A stretch of DNA of 58,936 nucleotides. Source: an uncultured Opitutia bacterium. Lineage in GTDB: Bacteria; Verrucomicrobiota; Verrucomicrobiia; Opitutales; Puniceicoccaceae. The position numbers were made by a program, and so were the translations under genes. How positions within the stretch are numbered: position 1 is the first letter of the stretch; every line of letters starts with the position of its first letter. The stretch spans positions 1 through 58,936 of the forward strand of contig CAJXLM010000013.1 of NCBI GenBank assembly GCA_913056175.1. Direction: 5' to 3'. The notes beneath the pieces are model-generated. The model was not told where the DNA came from, did no database searches, and saw only the letters and a program-made list of their open reading frames with translations. Below, in pieces: positions 9,721 through 19,016 of this stretch.

Positions 9721-9986
9721 GGAGGAGGGGGGTGCGAGGGCGGGAACGGGGACGGCGGGACCGTCGCGGAGTGCTGGCCAAGGGGAGCGTACCTTGCGCC
9801 CGGCTGGCCGCGCGCCGTTCCGTGCCGGCCCGGATCCGCAGGCTCAGAGCAAAGATTCGGGGGGCTTGGCGTCAACCGCATCCGGAATGCGGTTTGGTTT
9901 TCCAGACCGGGGTACGGGCGTGCGTCGCGGGCCCGGAGCACCCCACCCCGCGCCTCCCGGATCCCCCGGCGGGCCGATCGGGAGGG

Positions 9987-11087
9987 TCAGCTAGTGGCTT
10001 GGGAGAAGGCGGCGCGGGCGAGGACGTGGTCCTCGCGCACGGCGATCACGCGGGTATCCGGCCGGATTCCGAGGGCGGCGAGGCCGGCGAGGGCCGTGGC
10101 GCGGACTTTCGCGTCGTGCTCCCCGATCCCGCCGGAGAAGGCGACCGTGTCCACCCCCCCGAGGAGGGCGGCGTAGGCCCCCGCCTGGGCTTGCAGTCGG
10201 CGGGAGAAGACCGCGCGGGCGAGGCGGGCGTCCTCCGCTCCGGCGTCGGCCGCCTCCTCCAGTTCCCGCATGTCGCCGGAGAGGCCGGAGAGGCCGGCGA
10301 GGCCCGAGTGGCGGGAGAGAAGGTCCTCCAGTTCGTCCGTGGAGCGACCTTCGCGAAGCAGGTAGAAGAGCACGCCCGGGTCGAGGTCGCCGGACCGGGT
10401 GGCCATGGGCAGTCCACCATCCGGGGTGAGGCCCATCGTGGTGGCGATGGGCCGGCCCTCGCGCAGGGCGGCGAGGGAACAACCGCCCCCGAGGTGGGCG
10501 AGGAGGGTCCGCTGTCCGAGGTCCTCGCCGAGCTGGTGGACCACATCGGTGTAGGCGAGGCCGTGGAAGCCATAGCGCCGCACTCCCTGTCGCCGGCATG
10601 CCACCGGCAGGGGGAGGACCCGCTCCTCTTCGGGAAGGTCGGCGAAGAAGGCGGTGTCGAAACAGGCGGTCTGGGGCAGGTCGGGGAACACCGCGCGGCT
10701 CGCCTCGATGCCGGCGATCCCGGCCGGCTGGTGGAGGGGAGCCAGTGGCTCGAGGGCTTCCAGTTCGGTGAGCAGGTCCGCATCGACCCGGGCCGGCTCC
10801 CGGCGGTCTCCCCCATGGACAATGCGGTGGGCGAGGGCTTCGGGAGCGGGCAGGTGCTTGTGGAGCTCGCGGAGGAATCCCGGTAGAACTTCGGCCGGCC
10901 GGCTTCCCTCGAGGGGGAGGGCCCTCCGGGAGCCGTCCGCGTTCTCGAGGAAGGCGGAGGCGTGGCTGGAGCCGAGTCCGGAGGCCTCAGCGGAGGCCTC
11001 GGTCCGGGGGGTGGCGGTGGAATCCTCCACCGCGAGCAGGGCACACTTCAGGGAGGTGGACCCGGCGTTAAGGGTGAGGACGCGCAT
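9987..11087 (-). CDS. ackA: Acetate kinase
   Basis: A 366-residue ASKHA kinase that interconverts acetyl phosphate plus ADP with acetate plus ATP. The start MRVLTLNAGSTSLK is the classic phosphate-1 motif. HRIVHGG, the FDTAFF segment, RRYGFHG and HLGGGCS follow, with FSGGIGEH near the C-terminus. It is a little short for the family (about 400), having compact loops after residue 30. It lies 93 bases downstream of the phosphoketolase gene on the same strand, so it most likely harvests the acetyl phosphate made by that enzyme. No phosphotransacetylase gene is next to it. Confidence 0.93.
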   Translation of the reverse strand: MRVLTLNAGSTSLKCALLAVEDSTATPRTEASAEASGLGSSHASAFLENADGSRRALPLEGSRPAEVLPGFLRELHKHLPAPEALAHRIVHGGDRREPARVDADLLTELEALEPLAPLHQPAGIAGIEASRAVFPDLPQTACFDTAFFADLPEEERVLPLPVACRRQGVRRYGFHGLAYTDVVHQLGEDLGQRTLLAHLGGGCSLAALREGRPIATTMGLTPDGGLPMATRSGDLDPGVLFYLLREGRSTDELEDLLSRHSGLAGLSGLSGDMRELEEAADAGAEDARLARAVFSRRLQAQAGAYAALLGGVDTVAFSGGIGEHDAKVRATALAGLAALGIRPDTRVIAVREDHVLARAAFSQATS

Positions 11088-11117
11088 AGTGATTCCGGGG
11101 GAGGGTGGCGAGGGGAC

Positions 11118-11159
11118 GGGCCGGGACCGTGGCCGACACCCGGTCGGCGGTCCCGGCCC
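11118..11159 (-). promoter_or_regulatory. Intercistronic stem-loop between phosphoketolase and acetate kinase genes
   Basis: Arms 11118-11129 (GGGCCGGGACCG) and 11148-11159 pair perfectly over 12 bp, and the loop can form a short inner CCGA/TCGG helix. No T run follows in the leftward direction, so this is more likely an RNA processing or partial-termination element than a full terminator. Confidence 0.5.
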
Positions 11160-11180
11160 TACCCGAGGGCAGGTGCGGAC

Positions 11181-13589
11181 TCAGTCCTCCCGGGCCTCGA
11201 GAGGGGCTCCCCAGGTCCACGTGCGCACTTCCGGCATGTCCTCGAGGTGCTCGACCGAGTACTCCTCGTGGCGGGCGAGCTGTCGGCTGCACCACTCGTG
11301 CAGTGCGGCGCTGCCGGCCACTTTGCGCTCCGCGTGCTCGAGGGCATAGCGGACGAGGTGGTAGCGGTCGACGTTGTTGCGGACGACCATGTCGAAGGGG
11401 GTGGTGGTGGTGCCCCGTTCGAAGAAGCCGCGCACGTGGAAGCGTCCCTCCCTGGGACGACCGTGCACCGCGTGGTGGATCGCGCTGGCATAGCCGTGGA
11501 AGGCAAAGATGACGTGGCGCTCCCCCGTGAAGAGTTCCTCGAAGTAGAGCTCGTCCATCCCGTGGGGGTGGTCCTCGGGCCGGCTGAGGGCCATCAGGTC
11601 CATGACATTGACGAAGCGCACCTGGAGGTCCGGCACCCGCTCGCGGAGAATCTGGGCGGCGGCGAGGGCCTCCATCGTCGGCACGTCGCCACAGCCGGCG
11701 AGGATGATGTCGGGGTCGCGCCCACCCGTCTCCGTGCCCGCCCAATCCCAGATGGCAGCGCCCTTCTCCAACTGGGTGCGGGCGTCGGCGAGGCTGAGGT
11801 ACTGGAGGTGGGGCTGCTTGTCGATGACGAGCAGGTTCACGGTGTCCCGGTCTTGGAAGGTGCGTTCCGCGACCGCGAGCAGGCTGTTGGCGTCCGGGGG
11901 GAAGTAGATGCGGGAAACCGAGCCCCGCTTGTTCATGACGTTCTGGATGAGGTCGGGCCCCTGGTGGCTGAAGCCGTTGTGGTCGTTGCGCCAGCAGGTC
12001 GAGGTGAGGAGGATGTTCAGGGAGGGAACCGGGTGGCGCCAGGGCAGCTCCACCTGTTCCTCCAGCCACTTCATGTGCTGGAGGGTCATGGAGGCGGAAA
12101 CCATCGCGAAGGATTCGTAGGTGGCGAAGAGCCCGTGGCGACCGGTGAGGGTGTAGCCCGCCAGCCAGCCGTGGCAGTTGTGCTCGCTGAGGACTTCCAT
12201 GACCCGGCCCTGCGGGCCGATGGCGGTATCCTCGGGAGTGGTCGCCTCCATGAAGGTGCGGTCGGAGACCTCGAAGACGGCGCCGAGCCGGTTGGAGTTC
12301 GTCTCGTCCGGGCACATCAGGCGGAAGCTGTGGGCGTTGCGGGTGTAGAGGTCGCGCATCAGCTCGCCGAGGACGCGGGTATTCTCGTGGATGGTGACGC
12401 CCGGCCCCTGGAGGGAGAGGGCGTAGTCGGCGGGGTCGGGGAAGGCGAGCGGGGCGGGGTTCTTGCCGCCGTTGGCGTAGGGGGTGGCGGAGAGGCGGAG
12501 GTCGCCGTTAGGGGCGGCGGAGCGGACTTCCTCGACGGGCGCGCCGGACTCGTCAAAGAGTTCCTCCGGCCGGTAGGAGCGCATCCATTCCTCGAGTCGC
12601 CGGAGGTGGTCCGGGTTGTCGCGCACCCCGGAGAGGGGGACCTGATGGGCGCGCCAGGATCCACTCACGCGGACACCGTCGACTTCCGCGGGTCCCGTCC
12701 ACCCCTTCGGCGAGCGGAAGATGATCATCGGCCAGCGGGGCATCGGGTCGGCGGCCTCCCCGGCCCGGGCGGCCTCCTGGAGGGCCCGAATCTTTCCGTA
12801 GGCCTCGGCGAGGGTGGCGAAGAAGCGGTCGTGGGAGCCCGGCAAATCCTCCGCCTCGACCTCGAGCACCTCGTAGCCGTGCCCCTCGAGCATGCGGCGC
12901 AGGTCCTCGGGCCGTTTGCGCCCGGAGACTGTGGGCCCGGCGATCTTGTAGCCGTTGAGGTGGAGGATGGGGAGCACCGCGCCATCGGTGGCGGCGTTCA
13001 GGAAGGAGATGCCCTTCCAGGAGCCCTCCAGCGGACCGGTCTCCGCCTCGCCATCGCCGACAACGGCGAGGGCGAGGAGGTCGGGATTGTCGAAGACGGC
13101 CCCGAAGGCGTGGGTGAGCACGTAGCCGAGTTCGCCCCCCTCGTGGATGGAGCCGGGGGTGGTCACGGAGGCGTGGGAGGGAATGCCGCCGGGTGTGGAA
13201 AACTGGCGGAAGAGCCTCCGCAAGCCGTCCTCGTCCTGGGAGACCTCCGGATAAATCTCGGAGTAGGTGCCCTCGAGGTAGCCCGTCCCGACTACGGCCG
13301 GCCCCCCGTGGCCGGGACCGGCGAGGTAGATGGCCTCCTGCCCCGTGCGCTGGAGGAGGAGATTGGCGTGGGCGTAGAGGAAGGCGAGCCCGGGCGAGGT
13401 GCCCCAGTGGCCGAGGAGGCGGGGCTTGATGTCGTCCGCGGTGAGCGGGCGCTTCAGCAGCGGGTTGTCCCGGAGGTAGATCTGGCCGACCGTCAGGTAG
13501 TTGGCGGCCCGCCAAAAGGCGTCGATCCGGGAGCGCTCGTCGGCGCTGAGTTCGGGGGAGACGGAGGTCGAGGGAGTGGTGGCGGTCAT
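11181..13589 (-). CDS. xfp: Xylulose-5-phosphate/fructose-6-phosphate phosphoketolase
   Basis: An 802-residue ThDP enzyme that splits xylulose 5-phosphate (and often fructose 6-phosphate) with phosphate into acetyl phosphate plus glyceraldehyde 3-phosphate or erythrose 4-phosphate. The N-terminal ThDP domain shows RDNPLLKRPL, LGHWGTSPG, AGPGHGGPA and the cofactor motif GDGEAETGPLEGSW. The middle domain has CPDETNSNRL, and the C-terminal domain the usual transketolase-like end. The chosen ATG ends at 13589 and gives normal family length. A longer in-frame extension upstream lacks family residues. With ackA downstream and glycogen enzymes upstream it gives a carbon-saving route from hexose or pentose phosphate to acetate plus ATP. 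F6P versus X5P preference cannot be read here. Confidence 0.95.
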   Translation of the reverse strand: MTATTPSTSVSPELSADERSRIDAFWRAANYLTVGQIYLRDNPLLKRPLTADDIKPRLLGHWGTSPGLAFLYAHANLLLQRTGQEAIYLAGPGHGGPAVVGTGYLEGTYSEIYPEVSQDEDGLRRLFRQFSTPGGIPSHASVTTPGSIHEGGELGYVLTHAFGAVFDNPDLLALAVVGDGEAETGPLEGSWKGISFLNAATDGAVLPILHLNGYKIAGPTVSGRKRPEDLRRMLEGHGYEVLEVEAEDLPGSHDRFFATLAEAYGKIRALQEAARAGEAADPMPRWPMIIFRSPKGWTGPAEVDGVRVSGSWRAHQVPLSGVRDNPDHLRRLEEWMRSYRPEELFDESGAPVEEVRSAAPNGDLRLSATPYANGGKNPAPLAFPDPADYALSLQGPGVTIHENTRVLGELMRDLYTRNAHSFRLMCPDETNSNRLGAVFEVSDRTFMEATTPEDTAIGPQGRVMEVLSEHNCHGWLAGYTLTGRHGLFATYESFAMVSASMTLQHMKWLEEQVELPWRHPVPSLNILLTSTCWRNDHNGFSHQGPDLIQNVMNKRGSVSRIYFPPDANSLLAVAERTFQDRDTVNLLVIDKQPHLQYLSLADARTQLEKGAAIWDWAGTETGGRDPDIILAGCGDVPTMEALAAAQILRERVPDLQVRFVNVMDLMALSRPEDHPHGMDELYFEELFTGERHVIFAFHGYASAIHHAVHGRPREGRFHVRGFFERGTTTTPFDMVVRNNVDRYHLVRYALEHAERKVAGSAALHEWCSRQLARHEEYSVEHLEDMPEVRTWTWGAPLEARED

Positions 13590-13766
13590 GGCGAGGGATG
13601 GAACTGTGGAGCGAAGAAAGGAAGAAGGGGAAGACTCAACCGGAACCAGGGGGGAGGCCAAGGGAGAAATCGGGCAGGGTGGTTACAAGACTGTCACACG
13701 GTCGTGGGGAGAAAGGGCCGCCGTGTCGGGTCCCGGACCGAACACGCCGGCTTTCCCGCGGGAGGC

Positions 13767-15923
13767 TCAGGCCCGGCTGGCGAAGACCACGGCGGAGCGT
13801 GGGGCGGCCGTGTAGGACGCTTGGTGGAGGGTGGTGGCCTCCTCGCCGGAGACGATGTCCTCGGGTGCGGGGAGGGAGGTGTCGATCCGGCGGTGCCAGG
13901 TGAGGCCTTCGTAGACGGGGATCTCGAAGCGGAGCGGTTCCCAGAAGAAGTTGAGGAGCAGGTGCAGGTTCCGCCCTTCCCCGTTGGGCTCGTCGAGGTC
14001 TCCGAGGGTGAAGGCGAGGCAGCGGGCGTTCGGGTCGTCCCAGCCCGGGTCGTGGAGCCGAGTGCCGTGCCAGCTGATCTCGGGCACGCCGAAGCGGTTG
14101 ATCCCGCCGGTGAAGTAGCGACCGCGGAAATGGTCGAGAAATTCGTGGCGAAAGCGAATGAGGTGGGACCAGAAGCGGAAGAGATCGGCGTGTTCGGCGG
14201 CCCGCTCCCAGTCGAACCAGGACACCGGGGAGTCCTGGCAGTAGGCGTTGTTGTTGCCCTGCTGGGTACGGGCGACCTCATCGCCGGCGGTGATCATGGG
14301 GACGCCGAGAGAGAGCAGGAGCAGGCAAGCGAAGTTCTTCTGCTGCCGCTCGCGGAGGGCGAGGATGGCGGGGTCGGCGGTGGGGCCCTCCGTGCCGCAA
14401 TTCCAGCTGAGGTTGTCGTTGGCCCCGTCGCGGTCGTCCTCGCCGTTGGCCTCGTTGTGCTTGTCGTTGTAGGCAGTGAGGTCGTGCAGGGTGAAGCCGT
14501 CGTGGGCGGTGAGGAAATTCACGCTGTTGACCGGCTGGTGCTCCTCCCACTCGTAGAGGTCGGCGCTGCCGGCGAGGCGGCCGGCCAGCTCGCCGATGCG
14601 GCCCGGATCGCTCTTCACGGCGGAGCGGACCACGTCGCGGAAGCGGCCGTTCCACTCGGCCCAACGGCCCCCCGGGAAGTGCCCGACCTGGTAGAGCCCG
14701 GCGGCATCCCATGCCTCGGCGATGACCTTGCTGTCGGCGAGCGACTCGCTCAGCTCGACCGCCCAGACCACCGGAGGGTGGCGCAGGGGGGTGCCGTCCT
14801 CGCCCCGGGAGAGAATGCTGCCCTCGTCGAAGCGAAAGCCGTCCACATGCATCTCGCGCACCCAGAAGCGGAGGCAGTCGAGGATGAGCTTGGCCCCGAT
14901 CGGGTGGTTGCAGTTGAAGGTGTTCCCGCAGCCGGAGTAGTCCGCGTAACCCTCGAGGGAGCCCTCCGGACCCTCCAGGTAGTAGTAAGTCTGGTTGTCG
15001 AGACCCTTGAAGGAAAAGGTGGGCCCCTCCTCGTTGCCCTCGTCGGTATGATTGAAGACCACATCGAGAATGACCTCGATGCCGGCGCGGTGGAGGGCCT
15101 TGACCATGTCGCGGAACTCGTCGAGGGCCGTGGCGGCGTCCGGGCGGCTGGCGTAGTCCGGTTGCGGGGCGAACCAGCCGACCGGGCCGTATCCCCAGTA
15201 GTTGCGGAGCGGTTCGCCCTCCGGGTTGTGCCGGAGGGTGCTGCGGCCGTCGAAGGTGAAGACCGGGAGCAACTCCACGGCGGTGACCCCCAACTTTTGC
15301 AGGTACGGGATCTTCTCGATGACTCCGGCGTAGGTCCCCGGGGCGGCCGCGCCGGAGGTGGGACTCTTGGTGAAACCGCCCACGTGCATCTCGTAGATGA
15401 TGGTCTCCGCCATGGGCCGTCCGAGGGGCTGGTCGCCCTCCCAGTCGTAGGAATCGGTCTCGAGGATCACCCCGCGCAGGGAGGAGGAGAGATTGTCCCC
15501 CGGATGGCGGGCGGCCTCGCGGTCCCAACGGTCGAGGCAGACCCCGCGGGCGTAGGGGTCGAGGAGGACTTTCCGGGCATCGAAGCGGTGGCCCGCCCGG
15601 ATGTCCCAGGGCCCGTCCACCCGGTAGGCGTAGCCCGTGCCCGGCCGCAGCCCCTCCACGTAGCAATGCCAGAAGTGGAAGGCCTTGTGCTCGCGGGCGG
15701 GGAGATCGATCGTGATCGTGGGCGCGGGGTCTCCCGGTTTACGGAAGAGAAGCAGCTGTACCGCGGTGGCGTGGTGGCTGTAGAGAGTGAAGTGGACGCC
15801 GTCCGCATCCGGGGTGGCCCCGAGCGGGTGGGGCTTGCCGGTGAAAAGGCGGAGGCCGCCGGGAAGCTCGCGGATGAACTCCCCGCGGTCGTGGGCGGGG
15901 GACGAGTTGGTGGGTGAAGTCAT
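13767..15923 (-). CDS. glgX: Glycogen debranching enzyme, isoamylase/GlgX type (GH13)
   Basis: A 718-residue alpha-1,6-glucosidase that trims branches from glycogen or limit dextrin. An N-terminal CBM48-like domain (GATPDADGVHFTLYS) leads into the GH13 barrel. Visible conserved regions are DVVFNHT, the nucleophile segment VDGFRFDEGS, the acid/base segment VIAEAWDAAG and TAHDGFTLHD. GTEGPTADPAI and NNNAYCQDSPVSWFDW are hallmark isoamylase/GlgX stretches. The start ATG ends at 15923. It is followed on the same strand, after 177 bases, by the phosphoketolase gene and preceded by the GH63-type glucosidase, suggesting storage-glucan turnover that feeds the phosphoketolase route. Confidence 0.93.
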   Translation of the reverse strand: MTSPTNSSPAHDRGEFIRELPGGLRLFTGKPHPLGATPDADGVHFTLYSHHATAVQLLLFRKPGDPAPTITIDLPAREHKAFHFWHCYVEGLRPGTGYAYRVDGPWDIRAGHRFDARKVLLDPYARGVCLDRWDREAARHPGDNLSSSLRGVILETDSYDWEGDQPLGRPMAETIIYEMHVGGFTKSPTSGAAAPGTYAGVIEKIPYLQKLGVTAVELLPVFTFDGRSTLRHNPEGEPLRNYWGYGPVGWFAPQPDYASRPDAATALDEFRDMVKALHRAGIEVILDVVFNHTDEGNEEGPTFSFKGLDNQTYYYLEGPEGSLEGYADYSGCGNTFNCNHPIGAKLILDCLRFWVREMHVDGFRFDEGSILSRGEDGTPLRHPPVVWAVELSESLADSKVIAEAWDAAGLYQVGHFPGGRWAEWNGRFRDVVRSAVKSDPGRIGELAGRLAGSADLYEWEEHQPVNSVNFLTAHDGFTLHDLTAYNDKHNEANGEDDRDGANDNLSWNCGTEGPTADPAILALRERQQKNFACLLLLSLGVPMITAGDEVARTQQGNNNAYCQDSPVSWFDWERAAEHADLFRFWSHLIRFRHEFLDHFRGRYFTGGINRFGVPEISWHGTRLHDPGWDDPNARCLAFTLGDLDEPNGEGRNLHLLLNFFWEPLRFEIPVYEGLTWHRRIDTSLPAPEDIVSGEEATTLHQASYTAAPRSAVVFASRA

Positions 15924-16143
15924 GTTCGGTGGGCGGGGGGGAAGGGGAGAGGAGGGAAGACCGCGGTGGAGCACCCGCGAGTCCGCAACGGAACATTCGG
16001 CGCCGAAGGAATGCAAGCGGGCGTCGCTCAAGGGACGGGGACAGGGAAGCAGGAGGCTCCTCCTGGCGTGCCGGGCGGGACGCCTTGTCCGGCGGGCAGG
16101 GATCCCGGGTCGGCTGGGAAGCTTTCCCGAGTCCGGGCCGCCC

Positions 16144-18822
16144 CTACGGTCCCGCGCCCGTTTCCGGGGACCGCAGGGAATCGGCGTGATGGTGGATCAG
16201 CTCGGTGACGAGGGCCGTCCAACCCGTCTGGTTGGAGGCACCGAGGCCGGCGCCGTTGTCGCCGTGAAAGTACTCGTGAAAGTGGAGGTAGTCGCGCCAG
16301 TGGGGATCGGCCTGGAATTTCTCGAGCCCTCCGTAGACGGGGCGACGCCCGTCCGGACCGCGCCGGAAGATCCGGATGAGCCGGAGGGAGAGGTCACGAT
16401 TGACCTCGGCGAGCGAGGCGGTGCCGCCGTCGGCGGGGGGATAGGGGATGCGGAAGTCGGACCCGAGATGGTCCTCGTAGCGCCGGAGGGCGTCGAGGAA
16501 GAGGGCGTTGAGGGGGAACCAGACGGGTCCGCGCCAGTTCGAGTTGCCCCCGAAGAGGCGGGAGGTGGACTCAGCTGGCTCGTAATCGAGCTGGTAGGTG
16601 GTCCCGTCGATCTCGATCCGGTAGGGCTCGTCCGCGAGGCGGCGGGCGACCGAGCGGAGGCCGTACTCGCCGAGAAGCTCATCCGGATCGAGGAGCCGCC
16701 CGAGCAGGCGCTGCAGCTTGCCGGGACTGACCAGGCCGACGAGGTGGTGGTCGGACTCGTCCTCCTGGGGAAAGATCAGTTCGCCGAGAAGTTCGGGAAA
16801 GGTATGGGCGAAGGACTCCGCCCTTTCCTTGAAGGACGGGAACATCGTCCGCAGGTCGGGCACCCGGGAGGTGACCGCGAGGAGCGGGACGACCTCGACG
16901 AGGGAGGGGAGGTCGATCCGGTGGGTGGAGCCATCCGGGAGGTGGAGCAGGCTGAAGTAGGCTCCGCGTTCCTCGTCCCAAAGACCATCCTCCTGACCGG
17001 CGACATCGTTCATGGCGTCGGCGATGTAGACAAAGTGCTCGAAGTACTTCGTGGCCATGTCCTCGTAGGCCTCATCCTCCCGGGCCAGCTCGAGGGCGAT
17101 GCGGAGCAGGCCGAGCGCGTAGAAGGCGACCCAGCCGGAGCCGTCCACCTGCTCGAGGCGGGCCCCGGCGGGGAGCCTGTCGCGGTCGAAGGCCTGGATG
17201 TTGTCCATGCCGAGAAAGCCGCCCTCGAAGATGTTGCGGTCACCGCTGTCCTCCCGGTTGACCCACCAGGTGAAGTTGAGGGAGAGCTTGTGGAAGATGC
17301 GCTCGAGAAAGAGGCGGTCGAGCCGGCCCGTCTGCTTGCGGTCGATGTCCGCCACCCGGAAGGCGGCCCAGGCGTGCACCGGGGGATTCACATCGCCGAA
17401 GTTCCACTCGTAGGCGGGCATCTGCCCGTTCGGGTGGAGGAACCATTCCTGGCAGAGGAGGAGCAGCTGCTGCTTGGCGAAGTCCGGATCGATGCGGGCG
17501 AGGGGCACCGTGTGGAAGGCGAGGTCCCATGCGGCGAACCAGGGGTACTCCCACTTGTCGGGCATGGACATGACCTGGCGGGCGTTGAAGTGCTTCCAGC
17601 GGTCATTGCGGATGCTGGCGCGCTCGGGGGGCGGCTCGCGGGTGGCCGGTTCCCCGCGCAGCCAGCGGCGGATGTTGTAGTGGTAGACCTGCTTGTTCCA
17701 GAGCAGGCCGGAGTAGGCCTGGCGCTGGATGCGCTGGAGATCCTCGTCGAGGCCCGCGGGGGTGACCGCGGCGAAGAATGCGTCCGCCTCGGCGGACCGT
17801 TCCGCGCAGGTGCGGTCCACCCGACCGGCGATGTCGGCAGCCGTCACCGGTTCGCGGCCGAGGCGCAGCCGGATGGTCTTTTCCCCGCCGGCGGGGAGGG
17901 TCAGGCGGTGGAGGAAGGTGGCCTTGGTACCCCGCCCGTGCGGAGAGACCGCACCGCCGTCGCCCTCGGTAAGGAAGCGGTGGAAGCCGTCCTTGGTGAA
18001 CTCGGTCGCGTTCTCCCCGCCGAAGAGGCGGGCCGTGTTGGTCTCGTTCTCGGTGAAAAGGAGCTCGGAGCGGTCGGCCGCCTGGAGCACGTACTCGTCC
18101 TCGAGGAAAGGGTGCCTCGCCCGGACGGTTCGGCCGTGGCCGCGGTCGCGGTGGAGGACCGGTGTCCCACCCCCGGCCCCCACTCCCCGCCAGGTGTTGC
18201 GGCACCAGAGGGTGGGCAGGAGGTCGAGGGCGGCCTCCTCCGGGCCGCGGTTGGCGGCGGTGATGCGGACACACGTCGTCCACGGGTCCTCCTTGGCGTA
18301 CTCCACGAAGACATCGAAGTAGCGGTCCTCGGCGAAGACGCCCGTATCCAGCAACTCGTACTCGAAGTCGCCCTGGTCGCGGCGGCCGTTCTCGGCGCGG
18401 AGTTCCTCGTAGGGGAAGCGGGCCTGGGGGTACTTGTAGAGGTACTTCTGGTAGGCGTGGGTGGGGAGATTCTCGAGGTAGAAGGCGTACTCCTTGATGT
18501 CCTCCCCATGGTTGCCCTCCGCGTTGGAGAGGCCGAAGAGGCGCTCCTTGAGGATGGGGTCCCGGCCGTTCCAGAGGGCGAGGGCGAAGCAGAGGAGCTG
18601 GTTGTCGTCGGAGATCCCGGCGATGCCGTCCTCCCCCCACAGGTAGGCGCGCGCATGGGCGTGCTCATGGGGGAAGTAGGCCCAGGCGTCCCCATTGGCG
18701 GAGTAGTCCTCCCGCACGGTACCCCACTGTCGCTCGCTGAGATAGGGTCCCCAGAGTTTCCAGGGAGCGCTGTCTTCGCGGCACGCGGCGAGCCGGGCCC
18801 CTTCTGCGGTGGGTTCCGTCAT
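16144..18822 (-). CDS. GH63-like glucosidase (MGH1-type)
   Basis: An 892-residue cytosolic (alpha/alpha)6-barrel glycoside hydrolase related to bacterial GH63. Typical stretches are WKLWGPYLSERQWGTVREDYS near the N-terminus, WDLAFHTVPLARIDP, GFLGMDNI, the FGGNSNWRGPVWFPLN segment and WHEYFHGDNGAGLGASNQTG-like residues near the C-terminus. There is no signal peptide. The start was set at the ATG ending at 18822 (MTEPTAEGARL); the Pro-rich upstream extension looks non-coding. Family members hydrolyse alpha-glucosides such as glucosylglycerate or mannosylglycerate, or unknown oligosaccharides. Next to glgX, a role on released malto- or gluco-oligosaccharides or a compatible solute is plausible but unproven. 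Confidence 0.83.
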   Translation of the reverse strand: MTEPTAEGARLAACREDSAPWKLWGPYLSERQWGTVREDYSANGDAWAYFPHEHAHARAYLWGEDGIAGISDDNQLLCFALALWNGRDPILKERLFGLSNAEGNHGEDIKEYAFYLENLPTHAYQKYLYKYPQARFPYEELRAENGRRDQGDFEYELLDTGVFAEDRYFDVFVEYAKEDPWTTCVRITAANRGPEEAALDLLPTLWCRNTWRGVGAGGGTPVLHRDRGHGRTVRARHPFLEDEYVLQAADRSELLFTENETNTARLFGGENATEFTKDGFHRFLTEGDGGAVSPHGRGTKATFLHRLTLPAGGEKTIRLRLGREPVTAADIAGRVDRTCAERSAEADAFFAAVTPAGLDEDLQRIQRQAYSGLLWNKQVYHYNIRRWLRGEPATREPPPERASIRNDRWKHFNARQVMSMPDKWEYPWFAAWDLAFHTVPLARIDPDFAKQQLLLLCQEWFLHPNGQMPAYEWNFGDVNPPVHAWAAFRVADIDRKQTGRLDRLFLERIFHKLSLNFTWWVNREDSGDRNIFEGGFLGMDNIQAFDRDRLPAGARLEQVDGSGWVAFYALGLLRIALELAREDEAYEDMATKYFEHFVYIADAMNDVAGQEDGLWDEERGAYFSLLHLPDGSTHRIDLPSLVEVVPLLAVTSRVPDLRTMFPSFKERAESFAHTFPELLGELIFPQEDESDHHLVGLVSPGKLQRLLGRLLDPDELLGEYGLRSVARRLADEPYRIEIDGTTYQLDYEPAESTSRLFGGNSNWRGPVWFPLNALFLDALRRYEDHLGSDFRIPYPPADGGTASLAEVNRDLSLRLIRIFRRGPDGRRPVYGGLEKFQADPHWRDYLHFHEYFHGDNGAGLGASNQTGWTALVTELIHHHADSLRSPETGAGP

Positions 18823-19016
18823 GGCGGGGTCGGGAGGTCCCGGTGCCGCGGAGGAGGGGGGCACGGGGCTGGGGGATGGGTGGCGTAGAGTGGGAACAAG
18901 GCGGGGAGGGGAAGGGAGCGGTGGGAAGACGCGCCCCGGGAGAGCAGCGAGACGATCCTCTTTTGTCAAAGGAGAACACCGGGGGCGGGCCTCCGGGAAA
19001 GGGCCCGCGGTACCCC

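Noticed and set aside
10962-15917. A 1651-codon open frame on the plus strand
   Set aside because: It is antisense to ackA, xfp and glgX, which have complete family motifs. The translation is low-complexity Gly/Glu/Val/Ala, as expected opposite GC-rich genes with G/C-biased third positions.
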